From: Periplaneta americana
Lineage: Eukaryota > Arthropoda > Insecta > Blattodea > Blattidae
DNA: 64,000 bases
Assembly: GCF_040183065.1 (NCBI RefSeq)
Contig: NC_091120.1
Span: 14,872,708-14,936,707, forward strand
Direction of reading: 5' to 3'
Positions 1-14,800 of the stretch are shown here, piece after piece (the stretch's first letter is position 1; each line of letters starts with the position of its first letter). Position numbers and translations under genes: made by a program. The notes beneath the pieces are model-generated. The model saw only the letters and a program-made list of their open reading frames with translations. It was not told the origin of the DNA and did no database searches.

Positions 1-381
1 CTTTTCATTAGACCTCACGTGAAAATGTCGCCTGCTAACGAAAATCTGGCAACGGAATCACGGAGACAATGTAGCCAAACTTCCCAGCCCATTTGCAGTA
101 CCACTTGCATTACGAGTCGCATTACGTACCAGCGTCATTAGCTCGTCCTTTCTTAAAAACAGTAATTTTAATTACTAATATTGTTGATAGTGTTATCGAG
201 AACTATATACAGTAATTATTTTAAACATATCAGTGACAATCGCTGAATACGCTTTGAATCTGGCGCCAATCTGTGGCAACAGAGCTTATAAGGAGAGGAA
301 CAGAACGTTGCTTCCGGTTTAGTCGGGTCATAACCTGGCTTTTAGTATAGGCGAGGGGATCCAGACGGTGGTGGCATCAAA

Positions 382-416
382 GCAACGAGTTAGAAAGAGA
401 ATTTCTAACTCGTTGC
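382..416. repeat. Perfect 15-bp hairpin
   Basis: GCAACGAGTTAGAAA at 382-396 is exactly complementary to 402-416, with a five-base loop GAGAA. It lies about 1 kb upstream of the start codon. The function is unknown; it may be a transposon relic. Confidence 0.8.
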
Positions 417-936
417 ATCAAAGACGTTTTATAGTTTAGTGGCATGGCAGCCAACACTACACCAAGAGGAGAGTATATGAAAAGCCAACTGTTGACCAAA
501 TAAATTATTACCCGGGTTCGATCCCCGTATAAATGTAATTTCTTGAAACATGTATGAGTACAACAGAAATGCAAGTAATCGTAAAATTAGAATATATAAT
601 GATCCAATGACAGTCAATAATTCCTTTGCCGTACGGTTTTCCTGAGCTGGAGGCATCGTGTCAATGCGTCTCTGGTGTTCTGTATATAAACTACATGCAC
701 TATTTCATACAGTTACAACATGGGCTTTTCCAGAGCCCCTTTCAAATACAGTACATGATAGCCTAGGATACAGCAACCTTTCTCTTATCGCTATGTATAT
801 AGTGTAGTGTTGGTTGTCATGCATACATGCATAATTTGAGTCACGTAGTGGCCTTGCGCTCATCCGCCATGACACTTCGCAGCACATACCGCGTGTCTTA
901 GAAAAGGCGAGTTTTCGTAAGGTAAAATGAGTGATA

Positions 937-1250
937 GGTTAGATTAGGCTTTTGGTTTGTCTCGGAAGAAAGGGCACATTCTTAGACAATTGTGAGTATA
1001 TGCAAAGCATAGCAAAAGCCCAAACCAACCTGTCGACCAAAGCCAGTTATCGTAAGTTTAAAGCAGCGTCAGGTTAGATTAGTTTTGGCTTTTGGTATGC
1101 CTTGGAAGAAGGAGCAAGGAGGAGGAGTCTGCAAGGAAAGTAGCTAGTTGCACGGTAGGTGCGGTGGAGGTAGAGGGGAAGGGTGCAATCCATGTTCTGG
1201 ACTTTATCCGCAAATTCATAGATATTTGTGAGTACCGGTATATGCAAGGC
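937..1250 (+). repeat. Diverged direct repeat
   Basis: Segment 937-1010 (GGTTAGATTAGGC, TTTTGGTTTGTCTCGGAAGA, then TTGTGAGTATATGCAA) recurs in diverged form at 1072-1250, with an extra purine-rich insert. It looks like an old local or transposon duplication. Confidence 0.45.
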
Positions 1251-1402
1251 ACTGACTATTTCAGTAAGAAGTATGATATTTGTATGTGTGTATGTTGGAG
1301 AACTTCCCATCTATAATTTTGTGATTTTGTTCAGACCAAGCGTTTATTTGTGTTATAGGTTATACTTTTTATGTACAAGCGTCAACACATATTTTAACGA
1401 CA

Positions 1403-1486
1403 ATGGGACTCATTGGAAATGAAAAGAGTTTTCCTAGAGGTGGCAAGAAGCCAGTAATTACTCTGCCTAAGAAAGGGAGTTTCAAT
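1403..1486 (+). CDS. PDCD11: PDCD11 exon 1 (start codon)
   Basis: Residues 1-28, ending in phase 0 at a GTAAGT donor. It contains SFPRGG, a conserved N-terminal signature of PDCD11 proteins, in a basic tail. The ATG context is favourable (A at -3, G at +4). Confidence 0.9.
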
Positions 1487-2669
1487 GTAAGTACAGAGTT
1501 CTTTAATGCTGTCATTCTACATGTTCGAGGGAAAACACCTTTCATTTGCTGATTTTTTTTCAAGGGAAAGTAATACTAGGTTCAAAAAGTTCCCGGAATT
1601 TGCTAGCATCATAGAAACAACGTACCTTAAACACTATTCTACAGCATTCCCTTCAAAATAGTTGCCTTCCGCAACAACACACTTTTGCCAACGCGTGTAG
1701 AGTTCCTGGAAGCAGGCCTGGAAGCCATTTTGTGAAACCCGTCTTAGTGCTCTCGTCGCGTTTGCGATAACCTCTTCAGCATTGAATCTCCGTCCTTTCA
1801 GATGACTTTTCAGACGGGGAAACAGAAAGTAATCAGGTGGTGAGAGATCAGGAGAGTATGGTGGGTTATCCAAAGCAGTTATGTTGTGCCTGGCAAGAAA
1901 ATTCTTTACAATAATTGCGCGATGAGCAGGTGCATTGTCATGCATAAGGAACCAGTTGTTTTCTACCCACTTTTCTGGACGTTTCCTTCTCACTGCGTCC
2001 CAGAGGCGACGGAGGGTTTCTACGTACAATTCTTTCGTTACAGTACGACCTTCTGGAATGAACTCATGGTGCATGAGACCCTGAGAGTCGAAGAAAACTT
2101 CCAACATAACTTTGCTTTAAGTGTGCTTAAATGCGACAGGCTCATGTCAGTAGATTTACTGGCATGTGAAAGAACTCCTGCGGGACAAAATTCCGGCACA
2201 TCCGGCGATGCTGATATAACCTCTGCAGTTGCGAGCGTCGTTAAATAAAACATAACATTTAAAATAACTTTGCCTTTGGAAGTGTCCCTAGGAAATTTTT
2301 GCTTCCGAGGAGATGTTTTCGATTTCCACTCAGATGACTGTCGTTTAGGGACTGGGTCGTACAAGTAGCACCAGTTTCATTTTGTTTAAGAAATCACCAT
2401 CTTCATCAGCCATACTGATCATGTCCCCAGCAAAACACAGAACTTGATGTTTGTACTTTGCTCTGTGGACATAATTACAAAATGCGACGAACAAACAAAA
2501 CACTATGATAAACAATTGCCTACAACTCAAAACCAATAATTGCCATTATCAGCAAACTTTAAGGAAATGACATCATGAATGTTACCAACAAAACAAATGT
2601 ATAATATCCCTTGTTATATATTAATACGAAAAATGGTAGTAAAATTCCGGGAACTTTTTGAACCTAGTA

Positions 2670-2741
<72 letters not shown>

Positions 2742-3443
2742 TAAAGGGAGGAAAATAATCATTTTTATTTGCTGATCAAATACATTACTCATTTTAATTT
2801 TAGACTATCTTACTTGCAACAACATTTACTAAACTAGCCAAGTTTTTGGTCCAGGGATAATTATTCGGAATACATTGCACAGCCATCGTCACTGATCTTC
2901 ACTTGTTTCTCCTCTCCTTTGTTTTGAGGCTCCAGACAGCATGGTCACTGATGCTGGAACTGTTTGCTTGCTGGTATTCTAGAGTTTAGCAACATATCCT
3001 CCCATTATGTGTCATATAAACAAAATGAGGAACATGTATGATTTTTATTTTCTGTTGAAATTGGATTCTTTTAGTGGCAAACCTGACATATCTTAATGTC
3101 ATATATTTATTTTTATATTTTGATATTCATTTTTGTGGTTGTGATAACTCAAAATTCACAATTTTTATTGACGTATGTGTACATTAACCAATTCCGTCCA
3201 ATAACTTGCAATTGAAATATATTTATTTGACAAACGTTTTCGCCTATTTGTTGTTTAGAATCATGAGGTCACATATGTAATTCGTTACGTGTAAAAATTT
3301 GTGATTACATAAAACAATTTATTTCAAAATTTCTTCCTAATTCCAATTATGTCATTCAAAGAGATACTAGACTAGATGGCAGTTCAGAAGGCGGTCGGCT
3401 GCTATATGCGCCGTAGCATTTCTGGCATGTGACGTCACAAGCT

Positions 3444-3484
<41 letters not shown>

Positions 3485-6400
3485 TGTACTTTCTATAGTA
3501 CATTCCATATAGAAGAAAGCACATGTTCATTTTGAATTTGGTGGTTTTAATAAATGGTACAGAATGCTACTCGTGGAAAATTTTTTTATGTTAAAGTTGA
3601 ACTTGTTATATAATTGTATAGTATAATCTGTATTAGTTTCAAATCAGGAGTCTTTTTACCTTGAAATGTGGTTAATATTTATTAATGTTTCTTTTTGGCA
3701 GTTATTTGGTAAAACATCCCATAAGAAGAGTTCTCAGTCAAAACGTTCAGTAAATAAAAAGAACAAGAATAATTCACCAGTTTCCAAGTTACAACTATCT
3801 CATATAGAGCCACTATCTTTGAAGGTAAGGTGTGCAGCTTGAAATTTCTTGTCATGCTAAATATTTATTAAGAAAGAGCAGGTGTTATAGAAATACACAT
3901 AGCTACACTTCATCTCAACTTTCTTAGTTTAAATGGAGTGAATTTTTATGTTGCAACTGATCTGAAGAAGTGTGAATGGTCAGTTGTTATTTACAAGTGT
4001 TATTGCAGTTTGATATCAACTCTGTTTAGAAGTAACCTAAACCTGTAATACCAAATCTTATTGCTTTAAGGCTTTACTCAAACCATTTACTCTGTTATAT
4101 TCATAGTTGAAGAGTCACACAGAAGTATTCCAAAGATGTAAATTTTAAGGTTTCTTTTCACAATTTTTTTTATGTACATTAACCACTTATTATATTAAAG
4201 ATGACCGTAGTGATTAATTATATTGTACTGTAGTAATCTTTCAGCTCCAATTATGCGTACATGTGTGTACATTCATGCTACAGCATTATGCTCCTATACA
4301 AAAACATGAAAAACTAATTGCAGACCACTTTTATCCACTTGTCACAAAAAAATTTGCCATAAGTTAATGCATGTGTAGTTCATTTTAGAAGTTTCCTATA
4401 TGAGTGCATTACAGGTGGGAAATAAAAAGTTCATTCCAACAAGCAGTTCATGTGCAAGCCATGGATCATCTTACTTGCCTGCGCTGGTTGAGTGTCTGCT
4501 ACGAGATTGAAACAGAACTGGATGATGGGACACTTTTCCAGATCATTGTGTACTAAATCCAGAGATGCTATAACTTTGACCATCTTTGCCTGAAAACGGG
4601 CTGTATAATTATTATCATTTTGCAGCTAATTCAAATGCAGAAAATAGAATTTCGATAATTTTCTGTAAAAAGATAAAAAAATTTGGAAGTTAACAATCCT
4701 GCTAATTCGATGTTGTGTACTGGTGGACTTTTTCATCTAAAAAGAAAAAAATAGTTCTCTTTTTAATTATTTATGTACTTTGTTTATTATACTTTTAATC
4801 AAAGTTCATTCATTCATTTAGGCCGTGTCTCAAAGCTCAGGTCCATACTACACACTAGTGACTAGCAACTAGGTGACTGGTCAGCGCGTCTGGCTGAGAA
4901 ACCAGGTGGCCCGGGTTCGAATCCCGGTCGGGGCAAGTTACCTGGTTGAGGTTTTTTCCGGGGTTTTCCCTCAACCCAATACGAGCAAATGCTGGGTAAC
5001 TTTCGGTGCTGGACCCCGGACTCATTTCACCGGCATTATCACCTTCATATCATTCAGACGCTAAATAACCTAGATGTTGATACAGCGTTGTAAAATAACC
5101 CAATAAAATATAAAAAAATAAACTAGGTGACTTGTAAACTACACACTAGGGAGCTTTGGACATGGCTGCTTGAAACATGGCCTTCTTCATAGATTATTTT
5201 TCTAAAAACCATGACATCACGGTGCAGCACTAAATTAAGAAGGCAGTGTCCTAATGCAGTTTCATTACGAGTTATATGGAAATGATAAGGGCCTAATATA
5301 TTACTGTAATGTTTAAAACATTGTACAGAAGATACTAACAATATTAGTGTTCAAAGTTAACGTGTTATTCTACATTACATTTACATTATTTCACTTCCAA
5401 AGGATTTTCAGATTTCATAACCCCATTTGCTGATGACGTATCTATGTTTGTTTAGTGAACAAGTCATTAATCAAGCAAGCATTTTCGTTGACTAGCTCCT
5501 ATGGACTTGATTCCTATGCACTATGTAGCTTTGGACTATGACTTCTGACGTCACATCCGGCTATTTAGTCAACAATCTAGTTCACTTCAGCTGAAAATGT
5601 AGCTTTGAGACACGGCCTTAGTATTCTGCCCAAGGGCAGGTATTTCACTGCAAATCCAGCTTTCTTCAATCTTTCCTATTTTCTGCCTTCTTCTTTGTTT
5701 CCTCATATGATCCATATATCTTAATGTCTTCTATCATCTTTTTATTTCGGAATCTTTCCCATACCAGTATATGGTTTAACTGATATCTCCTTTCGTCCCT
5801 TGGGCATGTCCATGTGTATCTACTTCGTTTATGTTGTTGAAATAATGTATTCCCAACAGTCATTGCATTTCTTTTACAAAAACTCACCAAATATTCTCCT
5901 CTATCATTTCTTTTTCTCAATCCATATTTTTCAACTGTTCTTCCATCTTGTCCTTCTCCTACTACTGCGTTCCAGTCGCCCGTTAGGATTACGCATGCTC
6001 CCTTCTTCTCCTTTTCAACTATGTCTTCTATCATGTCACAGCTTTCTTCCACTTCCTCGTCTGCTAATCCACTATGTGGCATATAAACTTGCACTAGCGC
6101 TAAGTCCATTTTCGTCCCTTGTAGTCTCACCATTATCATCTAGTCATCTGATACCACTTTATCTTTCACACATGATCAAATGCAGGTTGCAAATGTAATT
6201 AACTATTCCAATACACAAATAATTTTCATTCTCTTTCTTTTTGGCGAAAATTAAAATTAAATCTCTAGTTTTATTATTCGTCTGGACTGTCACTTTCCAT
6301 CTTAACTGTCGATCATGTCTTTCTTCAGTATCTAGGAGATGTTAATGATCTTATGCACATGTCAGAGACTCATACTCTCCATTCATATGTTCAATCCGCT

Positions 6401-9400
6401 GACAATGTATTTATTTATTTATGTATTTATTCATTTATCTATTTATTCATTTAACAGTATAATGTGACGTTGTTGTGTTATTCCTTTCCTTGCAGTAGTT
6501 ACATTTCATTTTGAATTTTATGAATGCATACATCTGTGTGTTCTTTATGAAACAATTGTTTTATTTAATATGTTGTTGATATAATGTAAAGGATTTTGAT
6601 TACATTAATTTTTCGCCAGCCAGCCAATATAGTTTGAGTATTGTTATGTTATTTTGTTAATATACATTTTCAGACTGTAAAGGAAGGCATGCTAATACTC
6701 GGCCGTATTGAAGAGATTGAGGAATTTAAAATGTCTATTGCCCTACCAGGTAGATTAATAGGAACTGTTCCGATCACCAACATATCCACACCTTACACCA
6801 ACTGCCTCAGGAATTTAGTGAATGAAGTTCATACTGAACAGGTGAGATATTAACACATATGAAAACATAGCGGGCCATGTGAAAAGAGGGCGAAAATTAA
6901 CAGTTTGTATGCCTATCTTGCAATTTTTCTGAAGTATTTTCATTTCAGCTGCCTTCAGTTTATTCTTGTCTTTTTATTTGAAAGTCCACCTTTATAAAGT
7001 GTAATGCAACTGAAATATTTTGGAACTAAATTAGGACTTAAGAGTGTTGGCTATTACAATTTGTAACTTTTGTGTAAATGTTACATCTTTTTTGCGATTA
7101 TTAATGTCAATTTCATTTTCCTGTGGTATATCACAGTCCATGTAATTAAAATTTTATAGGCTTTTTTTGTTCCAGATATTTCTTGTTTTCCTAAATTTTG
7201 CTTCATACTGGATTTTGTGCCAAAAATGTTGTTGTTATGACTTTTCCTTGACATCTTTAATCCAGAATTTTTTACGAAATTTCGCTAGATTTTCTTTTGA
7301 ATTGGCAGTTAAAACTAGACAATAAAAAAGAGTGTGTTTATTTTTGTAGCATTTGTTAATGTGGCAACTATTGTGTAAATATGGTTGCATTTTGGAATCA
7401 TTTCAGTTAGGTTGGTGTTAGATAATGTTTAATGTTATCAAAATGATAGATAAAATTAAATTATTTCTACTATATGGGGTGGACATTTAAGTTTCCATGG
7501 TTACCAAGTATGTTTGCTGTTATGTTTATGTTCCCATCATGAATGATGGTATGACTTCTTGATTTTACTGTAATGTTAAGTTAACGCTTACATGGGGATC
7601 GTAATTCACTGCAGCTAGCACCGCAACTTCCCCATGTTCGTCCGTAGTGGTTCTTTTGTGCCTCCTTTTCTTTGGCTGGACACTGCTTTCTTTGGAGAAT
7701 TGTTTTATCACACGATAAAATGAAGCTCTTGATGGAGTTCTTCTATCAGGAAACCTTTCCGCGTACACAAGAATAGCTTGTTCCACATCTCTCCTAGATT
7801 CCCCGTAAATGAGAATCATTTCCACTTTTTCTTGTTGAGAAAGTAGGTCCATTTCAACCCACAGACAACTGAGTATGCTTCAAATGTTAAACGACTTGCA
7901 TGGAACTGATGGTTGTTACTCGGTAATCGCTAATTGTAGGTACGTACCACCAGTAGATCCACCTGGACTCGAAGGTGACTGCAAGTAGCCTACACTAACG
8001 ACAGATACAAGGAAACCGTCCTACTGTAGAAAGTAAACAAAACGACGGACACAATGCCTCATTGCCTCCTCGCCTGCTGTGATGCTGGACTGTTTTGAAT
8101 GGGTCCAACCATTCATTGCGCTCTTCGTACACAGACATTCATAATTTTTGTTGTTATTTACGTTGGTGTAAGAACAATCGCAAAGTGCTTCATACAAAAG
8201 TTGTTCAGTTTTTTATGAGGAATGAGAAAACAATATAAAAAATGTAGGCTCCTATTTCAAAAAATTAAATTGACCCTAAAATAACCATCACAATGTCCTC
8301 CAAATAAAACACGACAAATGGCATTTACTTTCCCCCATTATATCAAGCAACTTTTATTCAAGACATTTATTTCTACAACGCTTAGTATTGGAGATATTGT
8401 ACAGTATCAACTTAAATGGTCCACACTGTATAAACATAAATTTGTATTGGATAAAAGGAAGATTACGAATTTAGAAATTATTTCAGAAACATATTTCAAA
8501 ATCACTCATCTTAACATATGTAGCTTTGACACCAGGTTGTAGAAAACATAAAAATATTCTATAAACTCACGTAATATGATACGTTGCTCCTCATATGTAA
8601 ATAATGTTTTGAATTGCAGTACGTAACATACTGATAACGGAATCTCTAGTGGCAAAACCTTGCAACATTTATTCCAGCTTTTGTTACTAAAACTAGTGCT
8701 ATTGTCCTCACTTTGTTTTATGTTTAGTGTAAGAATTAGTAATGAGAAATGCAAAATGTTTCTTTGTGTTGTGTTGAAAAACATTTTTTTATGTCTGTTA
8801 TAGTATAATTTTTTATTGTTCCTTCTTAATTCGAGCTTCATGAACAATTACAGACAGCACCTCAGTTGGAAGATATATTCCGTGTGGGTCAGTATGTGGT
8901 AGCTAAAGTAATTGAAACATCACAGCCAGCCAAGCACAGCAGTAGGATTACACTGAGTTTGATGCCAGATGTAGTACAGTCAGAATGGTCGCACACATCA
9001 GTTGTTAAAGGTTCCGTTATTGTTGCTGCTGTAAAAAGTCAAGAAGATAATGGTTACATAATGGATACAGGCATTAACAATGTTAGAGCTTTCCTGAAGA
9101 AGTCTGCTGCTCAAGTCCTGGAGAAGACCTGCAACCAGGGTAGAGCACTTGGTAAGTGACACCTTGCAATTACGTAGCTGTAGAGGTGATGATGATGATA
9201 TGCTGAGGCTGAATGCATGTAGAAGAAGAATTTCATACTACTGCCTGAGGAAAAACAAATTTATGGTTAAAGTGCTTTGAGACTAGGCAGAGGAATAAAA
9301 AAATAATTGATCATGACTGATTTGAAAGGTGATAGTGATATATTTTATGACGAATTAAGTTCAAAAGATGACTATAATTTTAATGTGAGAAGAAACTCTG

Positions 9401-11812
9401 AAGGTCGTGAAAGAACAGTTCAAGAAACGTTCCAACAATTTAAAATTCCGACACTGTACACGATGTTGCATGTGTTGATCGAAATAAGTTCTGTATTACT
9501 TCGGAACACATTCTGAATTGCTTGCTGGAACTTTAAGGAAAAAAGTGGACAAATACGAACTTAATGAACATGTTAAAGATTAGTTTATATATTTTTGTAT
9601 GGTTCTAACAACATTGCAAATACGGTATTTTCTCGAATACCTGTGTCCTTGAAAAAAGCTGCACACTCCACTTTTGAAAGGCAAAAAAAAGTTACAAAAA
9701 TAAAACTTTCAAAAAATGTATTCACGACAAATTAAAAACAATTAAACAAAAATACAGTCCAGCCAACAATAAATTTAATCTTGGAACAGGACCTCCAGTT
9801 TCTGGTGCAAAGACACTTACGTCAAATTTACGGGCTGTAGCATGAAACTTACAGCAGAGTCCATATAGGCCAGTTTCTATCTGATGCTTTTCCAATTCAC
9901 TGTGGGCTAAAGCAGGGAGATGCACTATCACCTTTACTTTTTAACTTCGCTCTAGAATATGCCATTAGGAAAGTTCAGGATAACAGGCAGGGTTTGGAAT
10001 TGAATGGGTTACATCAGCTTCTTGTCTATGCGGATGACGTGAATATGCTAGGAGAAAATCCACAAACGATTAGGGAAAATGCGGAAATTCTAGTTGAAGC
10101 AAGTAAAGCGATAGGGTTGGAAGTAAATCCCGAAAAGACTAAGTATATGATTATGTCTCGTGACCAGAATATTGTACGAAATGGAACTATAAAAATTGGA
10201 GATTTATCTTTCGAAGAGGTGGAAAAATTCAAATATCTTGGAGCAACAGTAACAAATATAAATGACATCGGGAAGAAATTAAACGCAGAATAAATATGGG
10301 AAATGCGTGTTATTATTCGGTTGAGAAGCTTTTGTCATCTAGTCTTCTGTCAAAAAATCTGAAAGTTAGAATTTATATTACCGGTTGTTCTGTATGGTTG
10401 TGAAACTTGGACTCTCACTTTGAAAGAGGAATAGAGATTAAGGGTGTTTGAGAATAAGGTTCTTAGGAAAATATTTGGGGCTAAGAGGGATGAAGTTACA
10501 AGAGAATGGAGAAAGTTACACAACACAGAGCTGCACGCATTGTATTCTTCACCTGACATAATTAGGAACATAAAATCCAGACGTTTGAGATGGGCAGGAC
10601 ATGTAGCATGTATGGGCGAATCCAGATATGCATATAGAGTGTTAGTTGGGAGGCCGGAGGGAAAAAGACCTTTGGGGAGGCCGAGACGTAGGTGGGAAGA
10701 TAATATTAAAATGGATTTGAGGGAGGTGGAATATGATGGTAGAGACTGGATTAATCTTGCTCAGGATAGGGACCGATGACGGGCTTATGTGAGGGCGGCA
10801 ATGAACCTCCGGGTTCCTTAAAAGCCAGTAAGTAAGTAGTAAGTAAGCACGATTTCCATGTTCCTCTGCATCTTTGATAATAATTTTAAGTTTTTCACTG
10901 CAAGTAAAAGATATCAATCTCATACTTTAGTGGCAATCATTTTCAGAATTGAAAATATAAGACTCACAACTACACACTTATCAAACTTTAACTTCATTGT
11001 GACACATGTAGGTCTACTGCCATTCCAAACACCATTTAATAATGTTAACAGTTGAAATACCCACACAGGAAGATAATGGCATGTACTACCACCTTAGAAG
11101 TTACACTGGAGGAAAATTGGGAAATGCTGCCAACTTCATTTTGAATAAGCCGTGCACGTATATTTTTACTTGTACATTTCAGAGAAAAAGTGTGCTGGGT
11201 ATGCGAGGAAATACAGTAACTTAGATTTCACGTTCTTGAGAAGCATTTTATCAGGGTTTGCACATCTCCTTTCCAAGATTGTATTGTGTATCTTCCTACT
11301 GAATATTTGTTGTTATGAAGAAATAAACTTATAAATTCTTGCATTAGAATCTCTGCAGATAATGTTTCGAAAGTAGTATTGAGGATATAGAACAGGGCTG
11401 AGTAGGATTTTGTAGGCAGAAATAGAAAATTAATTGAGAAACAGAAGTATTGCAAAATAGAAGATAAAGTAAGTCTAAATGATAACTGAGAATATTTGCC
11501 TAGCATAAAAGTGCAGTATCACCAATATTGTATTTTAATCTTCTTGCAGGTGTAGGTCATCTTGTACGGTGCTTGGTGACAAAGTCAGATATTTCTTCAG
11601 TCGCTTCGACTGTGCAGCTGTCAGCTGATCCCAGAAAGGTTAATAAGGCTGTGGCCGATACAAAAGAAATGACACTTGACTCAGTTCTACCAGGGACTCT
11701 CTTAAATGCAAAAGTCTCAAAGGTAAAGAAATGTCAGATTATCAGTTTAAGTGCTGTATGTGAATGAACTCAACAGTTGGCTGACCAGATGTTCCACTTC
11801 TCGCAGAATACT

Positions 11813-11847
<35 letters not shown>

Positions 11848-14800
11848 CCTCTTATCCTGCAGCCCATGTAAAGCCCTATAAATATAGGGGAGACTGTTGT
11901 ACCTTTAGCATAGTGTACCTTTGAACATTTTTTGTTTTTTATTTTTTGCTACCATCTAGAGGACTCAAACTGAAGTAGATTGTTGGGAAAGCCACTAAGT
12001 AGATCTGGTCGTAATTTTGGTTTGATTTATTGCAAAATGTGAGTTCTGTGAACGAAAGAATCTTTTTTAGTACCAAAAGTAAACATTTCCTTCATTGATA
12101 TATGTTATTTAACATAAAACCCGGCTGTATTTGTTACCATCCACTAAGTACAATGTGTTCCGTATCATATGGTGGGTAATAACATATTTTAATTTCCAGG
12201 ATTTATTCGAATCTCTAGTTTTGGGAGCCATATTTGTTTAAACGTGCACCCTCTTGTATCTTTGAACACAGAACATCTTGTATCATGGAACATGTTCCAA
12301 GGTTCATAATACTATTGGATTTTGTCTTTCTTTTATTTTAAGATCATGTCACGAAGTAAGTCTTTAATTAAGAGTTCCCCAATTGATCCAGATGCCTTGA
12401 AGAGAGCCGTTGAAGCAATTCTTGTTCCTCCAGGAAATAAAATCTAAGCAAATACATTTTAAATATGATTGTCAGTTCTTACAACTATAGTCTACCTAAA
12501 ATACATGTGTTCCAACTTACAAGAGGGTATGTTCTAAGGTACATGAACCTGTTGTACCTTTGAACATATTACATTTTATTTTTTCCATCCTTAATAGATG
12601 TATAGAACAGGAAAATATATACACGAAGTTGTAAAGGAATCTTTAATAGTTATTTAAAATATTTTATTATTTGAGACCATTAGCAGGATATACACTGTTA
12701 GATCATAAACAAAACAAATACATTAGACAGGAATTAGGCATTTCAAATATAATTGATGTAACACATACCTATGTAAATAAATGGCACGAACATGTAGAGA
12801 GAATGTCATCAGACAGAGTTCCAAGAAAACTGCACAACTATAGACCCATGGGACGATGGGATGTAGGAAGACCGAGATGACAATGGAGTGACCAATTTTA
12901 GAGTTCAATTACTATTGGGACGGAACAGGCTGGACGGCCTAACCCGTGATGCTGATGATGATGATGATGATGATGATCATTTCCCAAAATTAAAAAAAAT
13001 CAAATCTGAAAAGTGTTTAAAGGTACATCAGTCTCCCCTAGTATTCTTTATGTCTCCCTTCCTCACCCATTCCCTACACTATACTTATACGAACACTTAC
13101 CATACACTTATTCTAGTACTCGACAGATACACATCATGCATAACATGGCCTGCTGAAGTGGTGTGCAATTTGAAAATATGCCACAGTTCTGCCATCTATC
13201 CACAGTATACAGAACCTGAATCACGCAAATTGAAGTGGGTAGGCATTAGACTCACACACACACAAACACACTTTTTATATTAGTAAAGATGCTACAGAAT
13301 GTTTAATTATTCTGCTATGCAAACTGAAAAATAAATTCTTTGTGTGTGTGTGTGTGCGTGCGTGCGTGCGCGCGCGCGCCCCCCTTTCCCCTGTCTCTAA
13401 TGTCATTCTATAAATTCCGTAATTTTCTTCTGGCTTGCAGGTTCTTCACAACGGACTGGAAATTAATCTTGGCAAACAGTTTATTGGTTGCATACATCAA
13501 GACTACTTAGCAGAAATGTGGGATACGCCACAGTCGTATGCTAAAGGAGACATCCATGCAGCCAGAGTTCTGTATGTCCTGCCTACAGTGAAATTTGTTC
13601 ACATGACTTTGAATGTGAATTTATTTGACACTGAGAAAAGTGATTCACCATCCAACTCTTTAGATATTGGAAGTGTTGTAAAGGCAGAGGTATTTGCTTC
13701 ACTTACTTAAAAATATAAGAGAAATATGATGTTACAAATAAATGGACAGCTGGATGGACGGAAAGAGGAGTGAATGAGTGAATGAATGAAGCACAAGATT
13801 ATCATTTTCTTTTCTTAGGAACAGCTTCAATGAATTTATTCTTTTATTTGCACATAAAATGAGGACGAATAGAACAGTCCAGAAAGTAAATATGAAAAGC
13901 TAAATCTTGTGTTATATGTTGTTGAGCATTGGCACTGAGGATTATTTGACTGACATTATTTTCCTCTAGCTTCCCAATATAAGCATGTCAGGCTCTTGCT
14001 GTTGTTCAGTCCTTCGCATTTTTCTAGGTAGTTTCTATCAAGAGCAGCTCTATCTTCTTCGCATATCTGCATTAATTAGCTGGAAGGCAAGGCATTATAA
14101 AAGATGCTATTGTTGTTTTCCTTGGCATCTGTTCTGTCCTTCATGTGCCTGTAGTTTTCTTTTAACTGAGTTTCATCAGTGTTGTTCTGTGTACTTATGA
14201 AATGTTGTTTTATTGTCTAGATGGCAGTCTAGTGGGTAGAGTGTTGGACTTATAATCCTATGGGTCCAGATTCGATCCCCCATGTACCCTGATTTATAAC
14301 TTATGTTGGACAAGCCCGTGGTTCAGGTAACACAGGAATTTTCTTCGGGAGCTCCGGTTTCCCTCCAGCATCCCAATAAATCATCATTTCATCTCTTCGC
14401 AGATGTAGTGTAGACCAGCTTCCAATGACGCATCCTGGGCAATGATTCTGTAGGTAAATAGCCTACACAACTGGCTTCATATGCGTGCATGACGAACAGT
14501 CAAGTACCCACTATTAGTAAAAAAAGAGAAGGCTAGTGATTTCTTCCTCACTGTTTATCAGCTAGTTTATTGGCACTTAATTTCCCATGATTTCTACGTG
14601 GGTGGGTATACATTGTAACATAACTTCCTGTTTCTTGCCCGTACTGTTTTGATTAGATTTGTTATTTCTTTGGTGCTGTTTGTTGTCGCGTTGCTGAAGT
14701 TCACTATGCTTTCTATTGCAGATTTGGAATCCGATTGCAGTTTTCTTTTGTGTATATGACCTATATAAAACATCCTCTGATTCTTTCTCTCTCTCTGTTA

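Larger units (their letters stand above)
1..1402. other. Upstream region, promoter and 5' UTR unresolved
   Basis: No protein domain is recognisable here. It should contain the PDCD11 promoter and 5' UTR, but I see no convincing TATA box and initiator pair. It holds a perfect hairpin (382-416), a tRNA-like T-arm remnant (GGTTCGATCCCCG near 517-529) and a diverged direct repeat (937-1010 against 1072-1250). Confidence 0.5.

Noticed and set aside
4873..4935. tRNA gene
   Set aside because: Box A and B motifs are present but followed by a SINE body and flanked by a target duplication; no complete cloverleaf. The same applies to the tRNA-like heads near 15180, 17330, 18310, 23360, 32940, 46500 and 47070.
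5800..6198. 132-codon plus-strand ORF rich in serine and leucine
   Set aside because: Antisense shadow of the LINE endonuclease fragment on the minus strand.
8318..8847. Two medium ORFs (one per strand) before exon 4
   Set aside because: AT-rich chance frames without recognisable motifs or splice signals.
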